Origin: Desulfobacteraceae bacterium
GTDB lineage: Bacteria; Desulfobacterota; DSM-4660; Desulfatiglandales; Desulfatiglandaceae
Reading direction: 5' to 3'
Length of the DNA: 7,061 bases
Assembly: GCA_030597505.1 (NCBI GenBank)
Contig: JAUVRS010000132.1
Location: 1-7,061, forward strand
In this document: one piece after another, positions 1 through 5,870 of the stretch
How the letters are laid out: every line of letters begins with the position of its first letter
How positions within the stretch are numbered: the first letter of the stretch is position 1
Translations under genes and position numbers: made by a program
Notes under the pieces: model-generated
Told to the model about the DNA's origin: nothing
Databases searched by the model: none
Seen by the model: only the letters and a program-made list of their open reading frames with translations

Positions 1-103
1 AAAAAACAGGGGGTGTGGGGAAAGAAGAAGCGGAAGAATAGCGGGCGTGTCAAAATGTGCAACACGGGGATAAAGCTGAAAGGATGTAAAAAAAAGGAGT
101 GAC
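1..103 (+). other. Upstream leader of the DUF4301 gene, purine-rich, no clear gene
   Basis: This stretch is rich in A and G and I recognise no complete gene in it. Frame 3 is open from the window edge to a TAG at 39-41 and would read KTGGVGKEEAEE; frame 1 is open to a TGA at 100-102 and would read a very basic tail. Either could be the end of an upstream gene, but the stretch is too short to decide. A good Shine-Dalgarno sequence, AAGGAGT at 94-100, precedes the ATG at 104 and fixes that start. I see no convincing -35/-10 pair. Confidence 0.4.
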
Positions 104-1675
104 ATGGGTGGATACCCGTTTTCTCAAGATGACATTACCCAGATTGAAGACCAGGGTCTCACATTGGAAGAGGTGGAAAAACAACTTGAACTCTTTGAGA
201 TGCCCCCCCCTTATCTCAGACTGAATCGCCCATGCACAATCGGGGATGGAATTACGGTTATCCCCGAGGACAGGCGGCAGGCATTAACAGAGACTTTTGA
301 ACGAGCGGTCACAAAACGTGTTTGTCTTAAATTTGTTCCTGCCTCGGGCGCTGCGTCCCGGATGTTCAAGACGCTTCTTCGTTATCTCGGCCAAGGCAAT
401 GAGATCATGAGAGAAGCTATTTCAAATGAGGCGCAGAGCGGGCAGAAGGATGCGGCTGCGCTTTTGGCTTTTATGAATGGTATACGGAATTTTGCATTTT
501 TTGACGAACTCAGGTCTGTCATGAGGGGAAGAGGATGTGATACCGAGGCCCTCATACAAAAAGGCGACTTCACCCAAATCATAGACTTTACCCTGACGGA
601 AAAGGGACTAAATTATGCCAATCTTCCAAAAGGGCTCCTGAAGTTTCACTACTATAAGGAAAGAAGCCGTACGGCATTTGAGGAGCATCTGGTTGAAGCT
701 GCAAACTATGCTGTTGATCAAAACAGCACCAGCACCCTCTCTTTCGCCGTGTCAAAAGAGCACTTGGAGAAATTCAGACATCTTTTAGAAAAGGTCAAAC
801 TGGGTTATAAAAAAAAATACCATGTGTCCTTTGATGTCCACTTTTCAATTCAAAAGAGTTCCACGGATACCCTTGCTGTGGATCTGCGTAACAGGCCCAT
901 TCGTCAAGAGAATGGCACACTCCTTTTTCGGCCCGGAGGTCACGGCGCATTGATAAAAAACATCAATGATCTCAAGGGAGATATCGTTTTTATAAAAAAC
1001 ATAGATAACGTGGTACCGGACTGGCTAAAACCAGAAACCTTTAAGTGGAAAAAGATCCTTGGGGGCTATCTTATTACAACTCAAAAACAGATATTTCACC
1101 ACCTGGAAAAACTCACGTCGGACCCGGATAAAAAAACTGTGGATAAGGCCATGACCTTTGTTACGGAGGGACTTTCCCAATGGGTGCCGGCCGATATTAA
1201 GAACGATCCTGTGGAAGCAAAGACGGCTTTCCTTATTAAAGGGCTTGATCGACCCGTCAGGGTGTGCGGGATGGTTAAAAACGTTGATGAACCGGGCGGT
1301 GGCCCCTTTTGGGTCAGGGACGCGACGGGCGAAGATTCTGTACAGGTTGTGGAAACAGCTCAAATTGATCCCGATTCAAAAGAACAACAGGCCATATTGA
1401 CGGCCTCTACCCATTTTAGTCCGGTAGATCTGGTCTGCGGCCTCAGCGACTGGAAAGGAAGACCCTTTGATCTCCGGAAATATGTGGATTCAAAGGCGGT
1501 CTTTATCTCTCGGAAATCAAAATCAGGCAAAGACCTAAAGGCCCTTGAGCATCCAGGGTTGTGGAACGGGGCAATGGCCAATTGGATCTCAATTTTTGTG
1601 GAGGTCCCCCGTATTACATTCAACCCGGTCAAGACCATAAATGACCTGCTCCGGAAGGAGCACCAGCCCGTGTGA
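104..1675 (+). CDS. DUF4301 family protein, putative UDP-sugar pyrophosphorylase-like nucleotidyltransferase
   Basis: A 523-residue protein, apparently soluble, with no signal peptide or membrane segment. I recognise it as a DUF4301 protein from the N-terminal VPASGAASRM (78-87) and the C-terminal PGLWNGAMANW and NPVKTINDLL. The family has no established function that I know of. Motifs in order are: a glycine-rich loop (78-87); FSIQKS around Q250; RPGGHGAL (GGHG at 278-281); FIKNIDNVVPD (D301, N302); GGYLI; THFSPVD (436-442); LEHPGLWNG (481-489); and PVKTINDLL with K510. These resemble, in the same order, the nucleotide-binding loop, PPGHGD, NIDN and PVKTTSDLL motifs of eukaryotic-type UDP-glucose pyrophosphorylases, so I infer a GT-A fold and nucleotidyl transfer to a sugar phosphate or similar substrate. 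The start is fixed by AAGGAGT four bases before the ATG. The yhhQ-like gene follows 15 bases after the stop, in the same frame. The family call is firm; the enzymatic role is inference. Confidence 0.88.
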   Translation: MGGYPFSQDDITQIEDQGLTLEEVEKQLELFEMPPPYLRLNRPCTIGDGITVIPEDRRQALTETFERAVTKRVCLKFVPASGAASRMFKTLLRYLGQGNEIMREAISNEAQSGQKDAAALLAFMNGIRNFAFFDELRSVMRGRGCDTEALIQKGDFTQIIDFTLTEKGLNYANLPKGLLKFHYYKERSRTAFEEHLVEAANYAVDQNSTSTLSFAVSKEHLEKFRHLLEKVKLGYKKKYHVSFDVHFSIQKSSTDTLAVDLRNRPIRQENGTLLFRPGGHGALIKNINDLKGDIVFIKNIDNVVPDWLKPETFKWKKILGGYLITTQKQIFHHLEKLTSDPDKKTVDKAMTFVTEGLSQWVPADIKNDPVEAKTAFLIKGLDRPVRVCGMVKNVDEPGGGPFWVRDATGEDSVQVVETAQIDPDSKEQQAILTASTHFSPVDLVCGLSDWKGRPFDLRKYVDSKAVFISRKSKSGKDLKALEHPGLWNGAMANWISIFVEVPRITFNPVKTINDLLRKEHQPV

Positions 1676-1690
1676 ATTTACAAGATACAG

Positions 1691-2398
1691 ATGGAAAGCG
1701 TCGAGATCAAAAACAACAATACCCGCCACTCTAACAGTTTTCTTGTGATCGTGGCCCTGTTTATAACTTCTCTGATTACGGCCAATATCATATCCGTAAA
1801 GCTGATAACGGTCTTTGGGATGATTCTCCCAGCAGGGATTATCGTATTCCCCATCAGCTATATCATCGGGGATGTCTTGACTGAGGTATACGGTTACGCG
1901 CAGACCAGAAAGGTCATCTGGGTCGGGTTTTTTTGCAATCTTATTCTGGTGCTTGCCCTCTGGATCGGCCAGGTCCTCCCACCGGCCCCATTTTGGGAAG
2001 GCCAAGTTGCCTATGAACGTATTCTTGGCTATGCTCCGCGGCTTCTGGGCGCCTCTTTCCTGGCGTATCTTGTGGGGGAGTTTTTAAACGCATATGTCCT
2101 GGCCAAGATGAAAATCGCGACAAAAGGACGCTGGCTGTGGACACGGACCATCGGTTCCACGCTGGTGGGGCAGGGTCTGGATTCTCTGGTCTTTATAACA
2201 CTGGCTTTTGTAGGGACCATTCCCCTCAAAACACTGGCTCTGGCAATCGTTACCCAGTGGATCGCCAAATCTGCCTATGAAGCCGCGGCCACTCCCCTGA
2301 CATACATCTCAATTAACTTTCTGAAACGACGGGAAGGTCTTGATGTCTATGACATCGATACCTCCTTTAATCCACTGTTAATCAGAAAGGACCGCTAA
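1691..2398 (+). CDS. yhhQ: Queuosine precursor transporter, YhhQ/VUT family
   Basis: A 235-residue inner-membrane protein of the VUT family (PF02592). Its E. coli relative YhhQ imports queuosine precursors (preQ0/preQ1) used to modify the wobble base of GUN-anticodon tRNAs. About six hydrophobic helices are visible, the first at 17-35. Family motifs are present: SYIIGDVLTEVYGY (56-69), the AYLVGEFLNAYVLAKMK helix (125-141), RTIGSTLVGQGLDS (152-165) and KSAYEAAATPLTY (193-205). Length is normal for the family. The ATG lies 15 bases after the DUF4301 stop and has no Shine-Dalgarno sequence next to it; the nearest purine run, GGAAGGAG, is about 30 bases upstream inside the previous gene. Translation may therefore depend on coupling to DUF4301. 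No queuosine synthesis gene is in the window, so the exact precursor cannot be read from context. The family call is confident. Confidence 0.92.
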   Translation: MESVEIKNNNTRHSNSFLVIVALFITSLITANIISVKLITVFGMILPAGIIVFPISYIIGDVLTEVYGYAQTRKVIWVGFFCNLILVLALWIGQVLPPAPFWEGQVAYERILGYAPRLLGASFLAYLVGEFLNAYVLAKMKIATKGRWLWTRTIGSTLVGQGLDSLVFITLAFVGTIPLKTLALAIVTQWIAKSAYEAAATPLTYISINFLKRREGLDVYDIDTSFNPLLIRKDR

Positions 2399-2404
2399 TG
2401 GCTC

Positions 2405-2433
2405 TTGTTTAGAGAATTGAGACATGATATGGT
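2405..2433 (+). promoter_or_regulatory. Possible sigma-70-type promoter before the flavin-binding protein gene
   Basis: TTGTTT (2405-2410) and TATGGT (2428-2433) are separated by exactly 17 bases, in the 94-base gap after the transporter gene. They match the -35 and -10 consensus at three and four of six positions. The location suits a separate promoter for the next gene or operon, but the match is weak and such pairs occur by chance. Confidence 0.25.
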
Positions 2434-2492
2434 CCGATGCGTAAAATGCATTGATCAGCGTAGCGTAGCCATCTTTACAAAGGAGGCATGTT

Positions 2493-2894
2493 ATGAATCG
2501 ACAGGAGTTGCCGGCGCTGTTTAATAAGCGCCCGAGGATTGGATCCCTTGCCACCGCCAACAGAAAAGGAAAGGTGAATGCCGCAGTTTTTGGGTCTCCA
2601 CAGATGATTGACGAAAACACTGTGGTCATGGGGATCGGAAGAAACAGGTCATTTCAGAACCTCCAAGAAAACCCCAATGCGGTCTTTATTGTCATGGAAC
2701 CGGGCAAGACAGTAACAGACTGGAAAGGCGCCAGGGTATATCTTGAGGCCATGGATATTGAAACCGGCGGCGGGTTCTACGATCAGATCAAGGACAATAT
2801 TGCAAACGCAGCCGGAAAACAGGCCGCGCAAATGATCCACGCCGCAATCCGTTTTAAGATTACAGAAGTCAGACCGCTCGTTGATATGGGTTAA
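2493..2894 (+). CDS. Pyridoxamine 5'-phosphate oxidase family protein (flavin split barrel)
   Basis: A 133-residue cytoplasmic protein with the split-barrel pattern of the PNPOx-like superfamily. Strands RIGSLATANRKGKVNAAVFG (15-34) and NTVVMGIGRNRSFQNLQENP (42-61) match the usual 'ATAD..G.pnv..fg......v.ig....rT..NL..NP' layout, followed by AVFIV (63-67) and GARVYLEAMDIE (79-90). Relatives bind FMN, F420 or haem and often act on small redox substrates. The protein is shorter than true PdxH (about 210 residues) and lacks its C-terminal substrate-binding region, so it is probably not a vitamin B6 enzyme and its substrate cannot be named. A strong Shine-Dalgarno sequence, AAAGGAGG at 2479-2486, lies six bases from the ATG and fixes the start. 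It is separated from the transporter by 94 bases and from cvpA by 52. Confidence 0.85.
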   Translation: MNRQELPALFNKRPRIGSLATANRKGKVNAAVFGSPQMIDENTVVMGIGRNRSFQNLQENPNAVFIVMEPGKTVTDWKGARVYLEAMDIETGGGFYDQIKDNIANAAGKQAAQMIHAAIRFKITEVRPLVDMG

Positions 2895-2901
2895 CCAGAC
2901 C

Positions 2902-2926
2902 CACCCCTGTCCTGACGGGGTGTCAG
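2902..2926 (+). promoter_or_regulatory. Two mutually exclusive short hairpins in the cvpA leader
   Basis: CACCCC (2902-2907) can pair with GGGGTG (2917-2922). Alternatively CTGAC (2912-2916) can pair with GTCAG (2922-2926), which places GGGGT in the loop. The two pairings cannot coexist. They lie between the stop of the flavin-protein gene and the GGGGA ribosome-binding site (2936-2940) of cvpA. No T run follows, so this is not an ordinary terminator. A regulatory role is only possible. Confidence 0.25.
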
Positions 2927-2946
2927 AACCTGAATGGGGATCTCTT

Positions 2947-3441
2947 ATGAACTTTCTGGACGTCATCATCTTCGCGATCCTGGTGCTTTTGGTCGTATTG
3001 GGCGTCTTTAGGGGGTTATTCAGGGAACTGGGTTCCCTTGCTGGAGTGGTCTTGGGGATCTATCTTGCCAACTATATTCAACCTCAACTGATGCGATTCC
3101 TGAGTTCCTTTATCCCTTCCGGAAAATACCTTTCCTTTGTGTGTTTTGTTCTGATTTTTGCGGTTGTTTTTGTCCTGTGCAACCTCATGGGCCGGGGGTT
3201 AAAAAAACTGTTTGGAAAGGCCATTTCCGGTTGGGCCAACAGGATCCCCGGTGCCGGCCTTGCTTATCTAAAAGGGGTGATCATTATCTATTTCGGGATC
3301 TGGTTGCTCGTCATTTTTGTCCCCTCAAAGGCACCCCTCATCACCAAGTCGAGATTGGCCCCCTGGATCATCACTTCGGGCCAATCTATGGCAAGCGTCA
3401 TATTCCCCGGATCACCCATAGCTGCGAAAAAACGTCCTTAA
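2947..3441 (+). CDS. cvpA: CvpA family membrane protein
   Basis: A 164-residue integral membrane protein of the CvpA family (PF02674), named from E. coli CvpA, which is needed for colicin V production. Its wider role is still poorly defined and has been linked to envelope homeostasis. Four hydrophobic helices are visible at about 3-21, 28-45, 61-80 and 106-125. The family signature GVFRGLFRELGSLAG (19-33) joins the first two helices, and NRIPGAGLAYLKG (98-110) precedes the fourth. The C-terminal tail is short and ends in KKRP. I chose ATG 2947 because GGGGA (2936-2940) lies six bases upstream and the first helix follows at once. The frame stays open back to a TTG at 2881, but that extension (22 residues, hydrophilic, overlapping the previous gene) lacks a ribosome-binding site. 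mazG follows closely. Confidence 0.9.
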   Translation: MNFLDVIIFAILVLLVVLGVFRGLFRELGSLAGVVLGIYLANYIQPQLMRFLSSFIPSGKYLSFVCFVLIFAVVFVLCNLMGRGLKKLFGKAISGWANRIPGAGLAYLKGVIIIYFGIWLLVIFVPSKAPLITKSRLAPWIITSGQSMASVIFPGSPIAAKKRP

Positions 3442-3502
3442 AATAATGGATAAGGACCCGGCAAAGTCGTCCCAGAAAAGCCCCCCTGTTTTAGAGGAAA
3501 TC

Positions 3503-4303
3503 ATGAATTTTGACAGGCTGTCCAAAGCCATTGTAGCTCTGGTTGAACTGGTTCAACGTCTCCGGGAGCCCGATGGTTGCCCCTGGGATAAAAAGCAGAC
3601 AGCGTCCAACATAAAACTATATTTGCTTGAAGAGGCCTACGAAGTCTTAGCGGCCATTGAACTTTCGCCCCCACAGGAGGTTTGCTCAGAATTGGGCGAT
3701 CTTCTATTCCAAATACTCTTTTTGGCCCAGTTGGCAATTGAAAAAAATCAGTTTGATTTTGTTGACGTTGTTGAGATAATCACAGAAAAAATGATCCGGA
3801 GACACCCCCATGTTTTTGGCCAAAAAAAGGTGGACAGCGCTGAAGAGGTAACCTTCAATTGGACCCAGATAAAGAAGGCCGAGAAAAACGCCGCCAACGA
3901 TATATCCGGGCTCCTGGAAAGCATCCCAATGGATCTGCCTGCCCTCCTGAGAGCTCACAGATTGAGCGAGAGGGCCTCAAAGGTAGGTTTTGATTGGACA
4001 GACACAGCCGGGATCTGGGATAAAGTCCGGGAAGAGTTTGATGAAGTGGGCTCGGCCGTGGCTGGGGGTGAAAGAGAGGAGGTGGCCGAGGAGCTGGGGG
4101 ATCTGCTTTTTAGCGTTGTAAATCTTTGCAGACATAAGGGGCTAAATGCCGAAGATATCTTAAGGATGGCCAACATAAAATTTCAGAAACGTTTCAAAGA
4201 GATGGAAAAAAGGTTAGAGGCCACTGGAACTCAACTTGAAGAGGCTTCATTGGGGGAAATGAACGAGATTTGGGATAAAATCAAAGATCACGAAGGGCAG
4301 TGA
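3503..4303 (+). CDS. mazG: Nucleoside triphosphate pyrophosphohydrolase MazG
   Basis: A 266-residue cytoplasmic enzyme that hydrolyses (d)NTPs to NMP and pyrophosphate, cleansing the nucleotide pool; in E. coli it also affects ppGpp levels. Both all-alpha MazG domains are present. In the N-terminal one the metal-binding residues sit in LLEEAYEVL (E43, E44, E47) and SELGDLLF (E63, D66), after the family motif LREPDGCPWDKKQT (20-33). RRHPHVFG (99-106) follows. The C-terminal domain has VREEFDEV (E177, E178, E181) and EELGDLLFSVVNL (E197, D200), so both sites look intact. I chose ATG 3503 because AGAGG lies five bases upstream and residue 1 then matches the E. coli MazG N-terminus. An upstream in-frame ATG at 3446, four bases after the cvpA stop, would add a 19-residue polar tail but has no visible ribosome-binding site. 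Length is close to E. coli MazG (263). Confidence 0.95.
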   Translation: MNFDRLSKAIVALVELVQRLREPDGCPWDKKQTASNIKLYLLEEAYEVLAAIELSPPQEVCSELGDLLFQILFLAQLAIEKNQFDFVDVVEIITEKMIRRHPHVFGQKKVDSAEEVTFNWTQIKKAEKNAANDISGLLESIPMDLPALLRAHRLSERASKVGFDWTDTAGIWDKVREEFDEVGSAVAGGEREEVAEELGDLLFSVVNLCRHKGLNAEDILRMANIKFQKRFKEMEKRLEATGTQLEEASLGEMNEIWDKIKDHEGQ

Positions 4304-4307
4304 CCGA

Positions 4308-5036
4308 TTGTCTGGTAAAAAGAAAAAAAGAAGGCACCGGATAGTCCTGCGTTGGGGATTCAAACTCCTTTTTGCCCTGTTGATCCTGAGTATACTCCCC
4401 ATCCTGTTGCTAAGGTTTATCAACCCGCCGTTTACCATCACGACAGCCTATAGTTGGGTCAGAAATATGGGCAACGCCAGGAATTACATGCCTCATAAAA
4501 TGTGGCGTCCGCTCACAGAGATTTCACCACATCTCAGGAGAGCCGCCCTGGCGGGTGAAGACCAGCGGTTTCTATCCCACAGCGGGTTTGATTTTGTTGA
4601 AATGAACCAGGCGATCAGAGACATGTTTCTCAAAAAGGGGATCAGGGGGGCAAGCACCATCACCATGCAGACCGCAAGGACCCTTTTTCTCTGGCCCGAA
4701 AGAAGCTGGCTAAGAAAAGCGATTGAGGCCTACTGCGCTTTTTTTATGGAATTGTTGTGGACCAAAGAGCGGATCCTCGAGGTCTACCTCAACACGGTAG
4801 ACTGGGGAGACGGCATCATGGGAGCTGAAGCGGCTTCACGGAGATATTTCCATGTTCCATCCGCCCGTCTCACACGGGCCCAGGCCGCACTTTTGTCCGC
4901 CATACTGCCAAGCCCCCACAGATGGTCCCCTACAAATCCAAACATCCAGGTATTAAAAAGAAAAAAGAGGATATTAAAAGATATGGCAAAGATGCCGCTC
5001 TTAGGGCTTGCGCAGGCCCTTATCCAGAGCGTTTAA
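4308..5036 (+). CDS. mtgA: Monofunctional biosynthetic peptidoglycan transglycosylase MtgA
   Basis: A 242-residue family GT51 glycosyltransferase that polymerises lipid II into glycan strands at the outer face of the inner membrane, without a transpeptidase domain. It has a basic N-terminus (KKKKRRHR), one membrane anchor at about 17-37, then the GT51 domain. Motifs are EDQRFLSHSGFD (84-95, catalytic Glu 84), GIRGASTITMQTARTLFLW (111-129), KERILEVYLN (153-162, second Glu at 158), WGDGIMGAEAASRRYF (166-181) and LTRAQAALLSAILPSPHRW (188-206). The likely start is TTG at 4308: an in-frame TGA at 4260-4262 bounds the frame upstream and no ATG or GTG lies between. AAGGG at 4293-4297, inside mazG, is a plausible but distant ribosome-binding site. 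The gene begins four bases after the mazG stop, so co-transcription and coupled translation are likely. Confidence 0.94.
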   Translation: MSGKKKKRRHRIVLRWGFKLLFALLILSILPILLLRFINPPFTITTAYSWVRNMGNARNYMPHKMWRPLTEISPHLRRAALAGEDQRFLSHSGFDFVEMNQAIRDMFLKKGIRGASTITMQTARTLFLWPERSWLRKAIEAYCAFFMELLWTKERILEVYLNTVDWGDGIMGAEAASRRYFHVPSARLTRAQAALLSAILPSPHRWSPTNPNIQVLKRKKRILKDMAKMPLLGLAQALIQSV

Positions 5037-5074
5037 AATCATCCCTTCGGAAAAGGAAAAAAGATTCTCAAAAT

Positions 5075-5836
5075 ATGGTTATGCGATTGATAAAGACGGT
5101 CAGGTTCTTTCTGCTAAAGGCGTCTGTTTTCATCTTTACAATAGTCATGTGCCTCTGGTGCCTTGTACTCAGCCTCTTTGACAAGGCTGAAAAAAAGGTC
5201 CATTTTTATGGTGCTGTTCCCTGGGCAAAAACGATTTTCTGGGTCTGTGGGGTCAAAGTCAAGGCCTCTGGGCTGCAAAACGTCGACCCCGGGGTCCCTC
5301 GCATCTACATGACCAACCACCAGAGCCTCTTTGATATCTTTGCCCTCCTCGCCTATATCCCTGTTGATTTCAAATTCATCATGAAGCAGGAACTCATGAA
5401 AATCCCCCTTTTTGGCCCAGCCATGAAAAGAGCAGGCTATATAGGGATAGAAAGGGAAGACCCCAGAAAAGCGGTAAAGAGCATGAAGGAGGCCGCCCAA
5501 AAAATAAAAGGCGGGGTGTCCGTTGTTATGTTTCCGGAGGGAACCAGGAGTGTGGATGGGAAGCTATTGCCGTTCAAAAGAGGGGGGTTCAGTCTGGCCT
5601 TGAAATCGGGTGCTGACGTCGTCCCTGTGACCATTAACGGCAGCTACCGGATCGTTCCAAGGGGCACTACCAACATCAATAAGGGCTGTTTCAGCATCCA
5701 CATTGGGGAACCTATCTCACTAAAGGATTATGACAGGAAAACCATAAACCAATTGATGGACCGGGTAAAAGAGGCCATGCAGGAGCTTTTAGAAAAAGGA
5801 AATGACCCCTGCATGGCAGACGAAGACCAGGGGTAG
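5075..5836 (+). CDS. plsC: 1-acyl-sn-glycerol-3-phosphate acyltransferase (PlsC family)
   Basis: A 253-residue membrane-associated enzyme that acylates lysophosphatidic acid at sn-2 to give phosphatidic acid, the second acylation of phospholipid synthesis. All four acyltransferase blocks are visible: NHQSLFD (81-87, catalytic His 82 and Asp 87), GYIGIER (121-127), FPEGTRS (153-159) and VPVTINGS (183-190). An N-terminal hydrophobic segment spans about 11-35. I chose ATG 5075 because it directly precedes this anchor; ATG 5081 is also possible and no strong ribosome-binding site separates them. The same frame is open back to 4922, but that part overlaps mtgA, is lysine-rich and looks like a shadow. 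It lies 38 bases after mtgA and converges on the - strand gene with a 17-base gap. Substrate range within the family is not certain. Confidence 0.93.
   Translation: MVMRLIKTVRFFLLKASVFIFTIVMCLWCLVLSLFDKAEKKVHFYGAVPWAKTIFWVCGVKVKASGLQNVDPGVPRIYMTNHQSLFDIFALLAYIPVDFKFIMKQELMKIPLFGPAMKRAGYIGIEREDPRKAVKSMKEAAQKIKGGVSVVMFPEGTRSVDGKLLPFKRGGFSLALKSGADVVPVTINGSYRIVPRGTTNINKGCFSIHIGEPISLKDYDRKTINQLMDRVKEAMQELLEKGNDPCMADEDQG
5805..5834 (+). repeat. Inverted repeat at the 3' end of plsC
   Basis: ACCCCTG (5805-5811) and CAGGGGT (5828-5834) are a perfect 7-base inverted repeat with a 16-base loop, lying in the last codons of plsC. No T run follows directly, but the repeat abuts the next hairpin starting at 5835, and part of its loop (5813-5819) can pair with the 3' arm region of that hairpin. 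Confidence 0.45.
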
Positions 5837-5870
5837 ATGGCGGTTGTCCCGACTCAGGCTGCCATCTTTT
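5835..5870 (+). terminator. Probable intrinsic terminator of the + strand operon
   Basis: AGATGGC (5835-5841) pairs perfectly with GCCATCT (5861-5867). The stem can extend by about four pairs, mostly G-T wobbles, leaving an 11-base loop, and it is followed by TTT (5868-5870). It starts on the plsC stop codon and runs into the 3' end of the convergent iron-sulfur gene. Polarity suits + strand transcripts only: read on the - strand the hairpin is followed by ACCCC, not T. The T run is short, so strength is uncertain. Confidence 0.45.

Noticed and set aside
46..67. GTGT...ACAC half-sites upstream of DUF4301 as a possible Crp/Fnr-type operator
   Set aside because: Only four bases pair, and the spacing and sequence fit neither a Crp/Fnr nor an HcpR-type site that I know.
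1589..2005. Open frame of 138 codons on the - strand across the DUF4301/yhhQ junction
   Set aside because: It is antisense to two well-supported genes, its product resembles no family I know, and it has no convincing start signal.
2398..2412. Four-residue frame (ATG GCT CTT GTT TAG) overlapping the yhhQ stop
   Set aside because: It is too short to support, with no ribosome-binding site or sign of a leader-peptide function.
2488..2496. ATG TTA TGA mini-frame overlapping the start of the flavin-protein gene
   Set aside because: Its ATG is only one base from the AGGAGG sequence, too close for normal initiation. The next ATG at 2493 has proper spacing.
2881..2946. TTG-initiated N-terminal extension of cvpA overlapping the previous gene
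   Set aside because: It has no ribosome-binding site and a hydrophilic sequence, while ATG 2947 has GGGGA upstream and starts right at the first helix.
4922..5074. Upstream extension of the plsC reading frame to an ATG at 4922
   Set aside because: The extra 51 residues overlap mtgA in another frame, are lysine-rich and resemble no acyltransferase N-terminus. The membrane anchor begins after ATG 5075.
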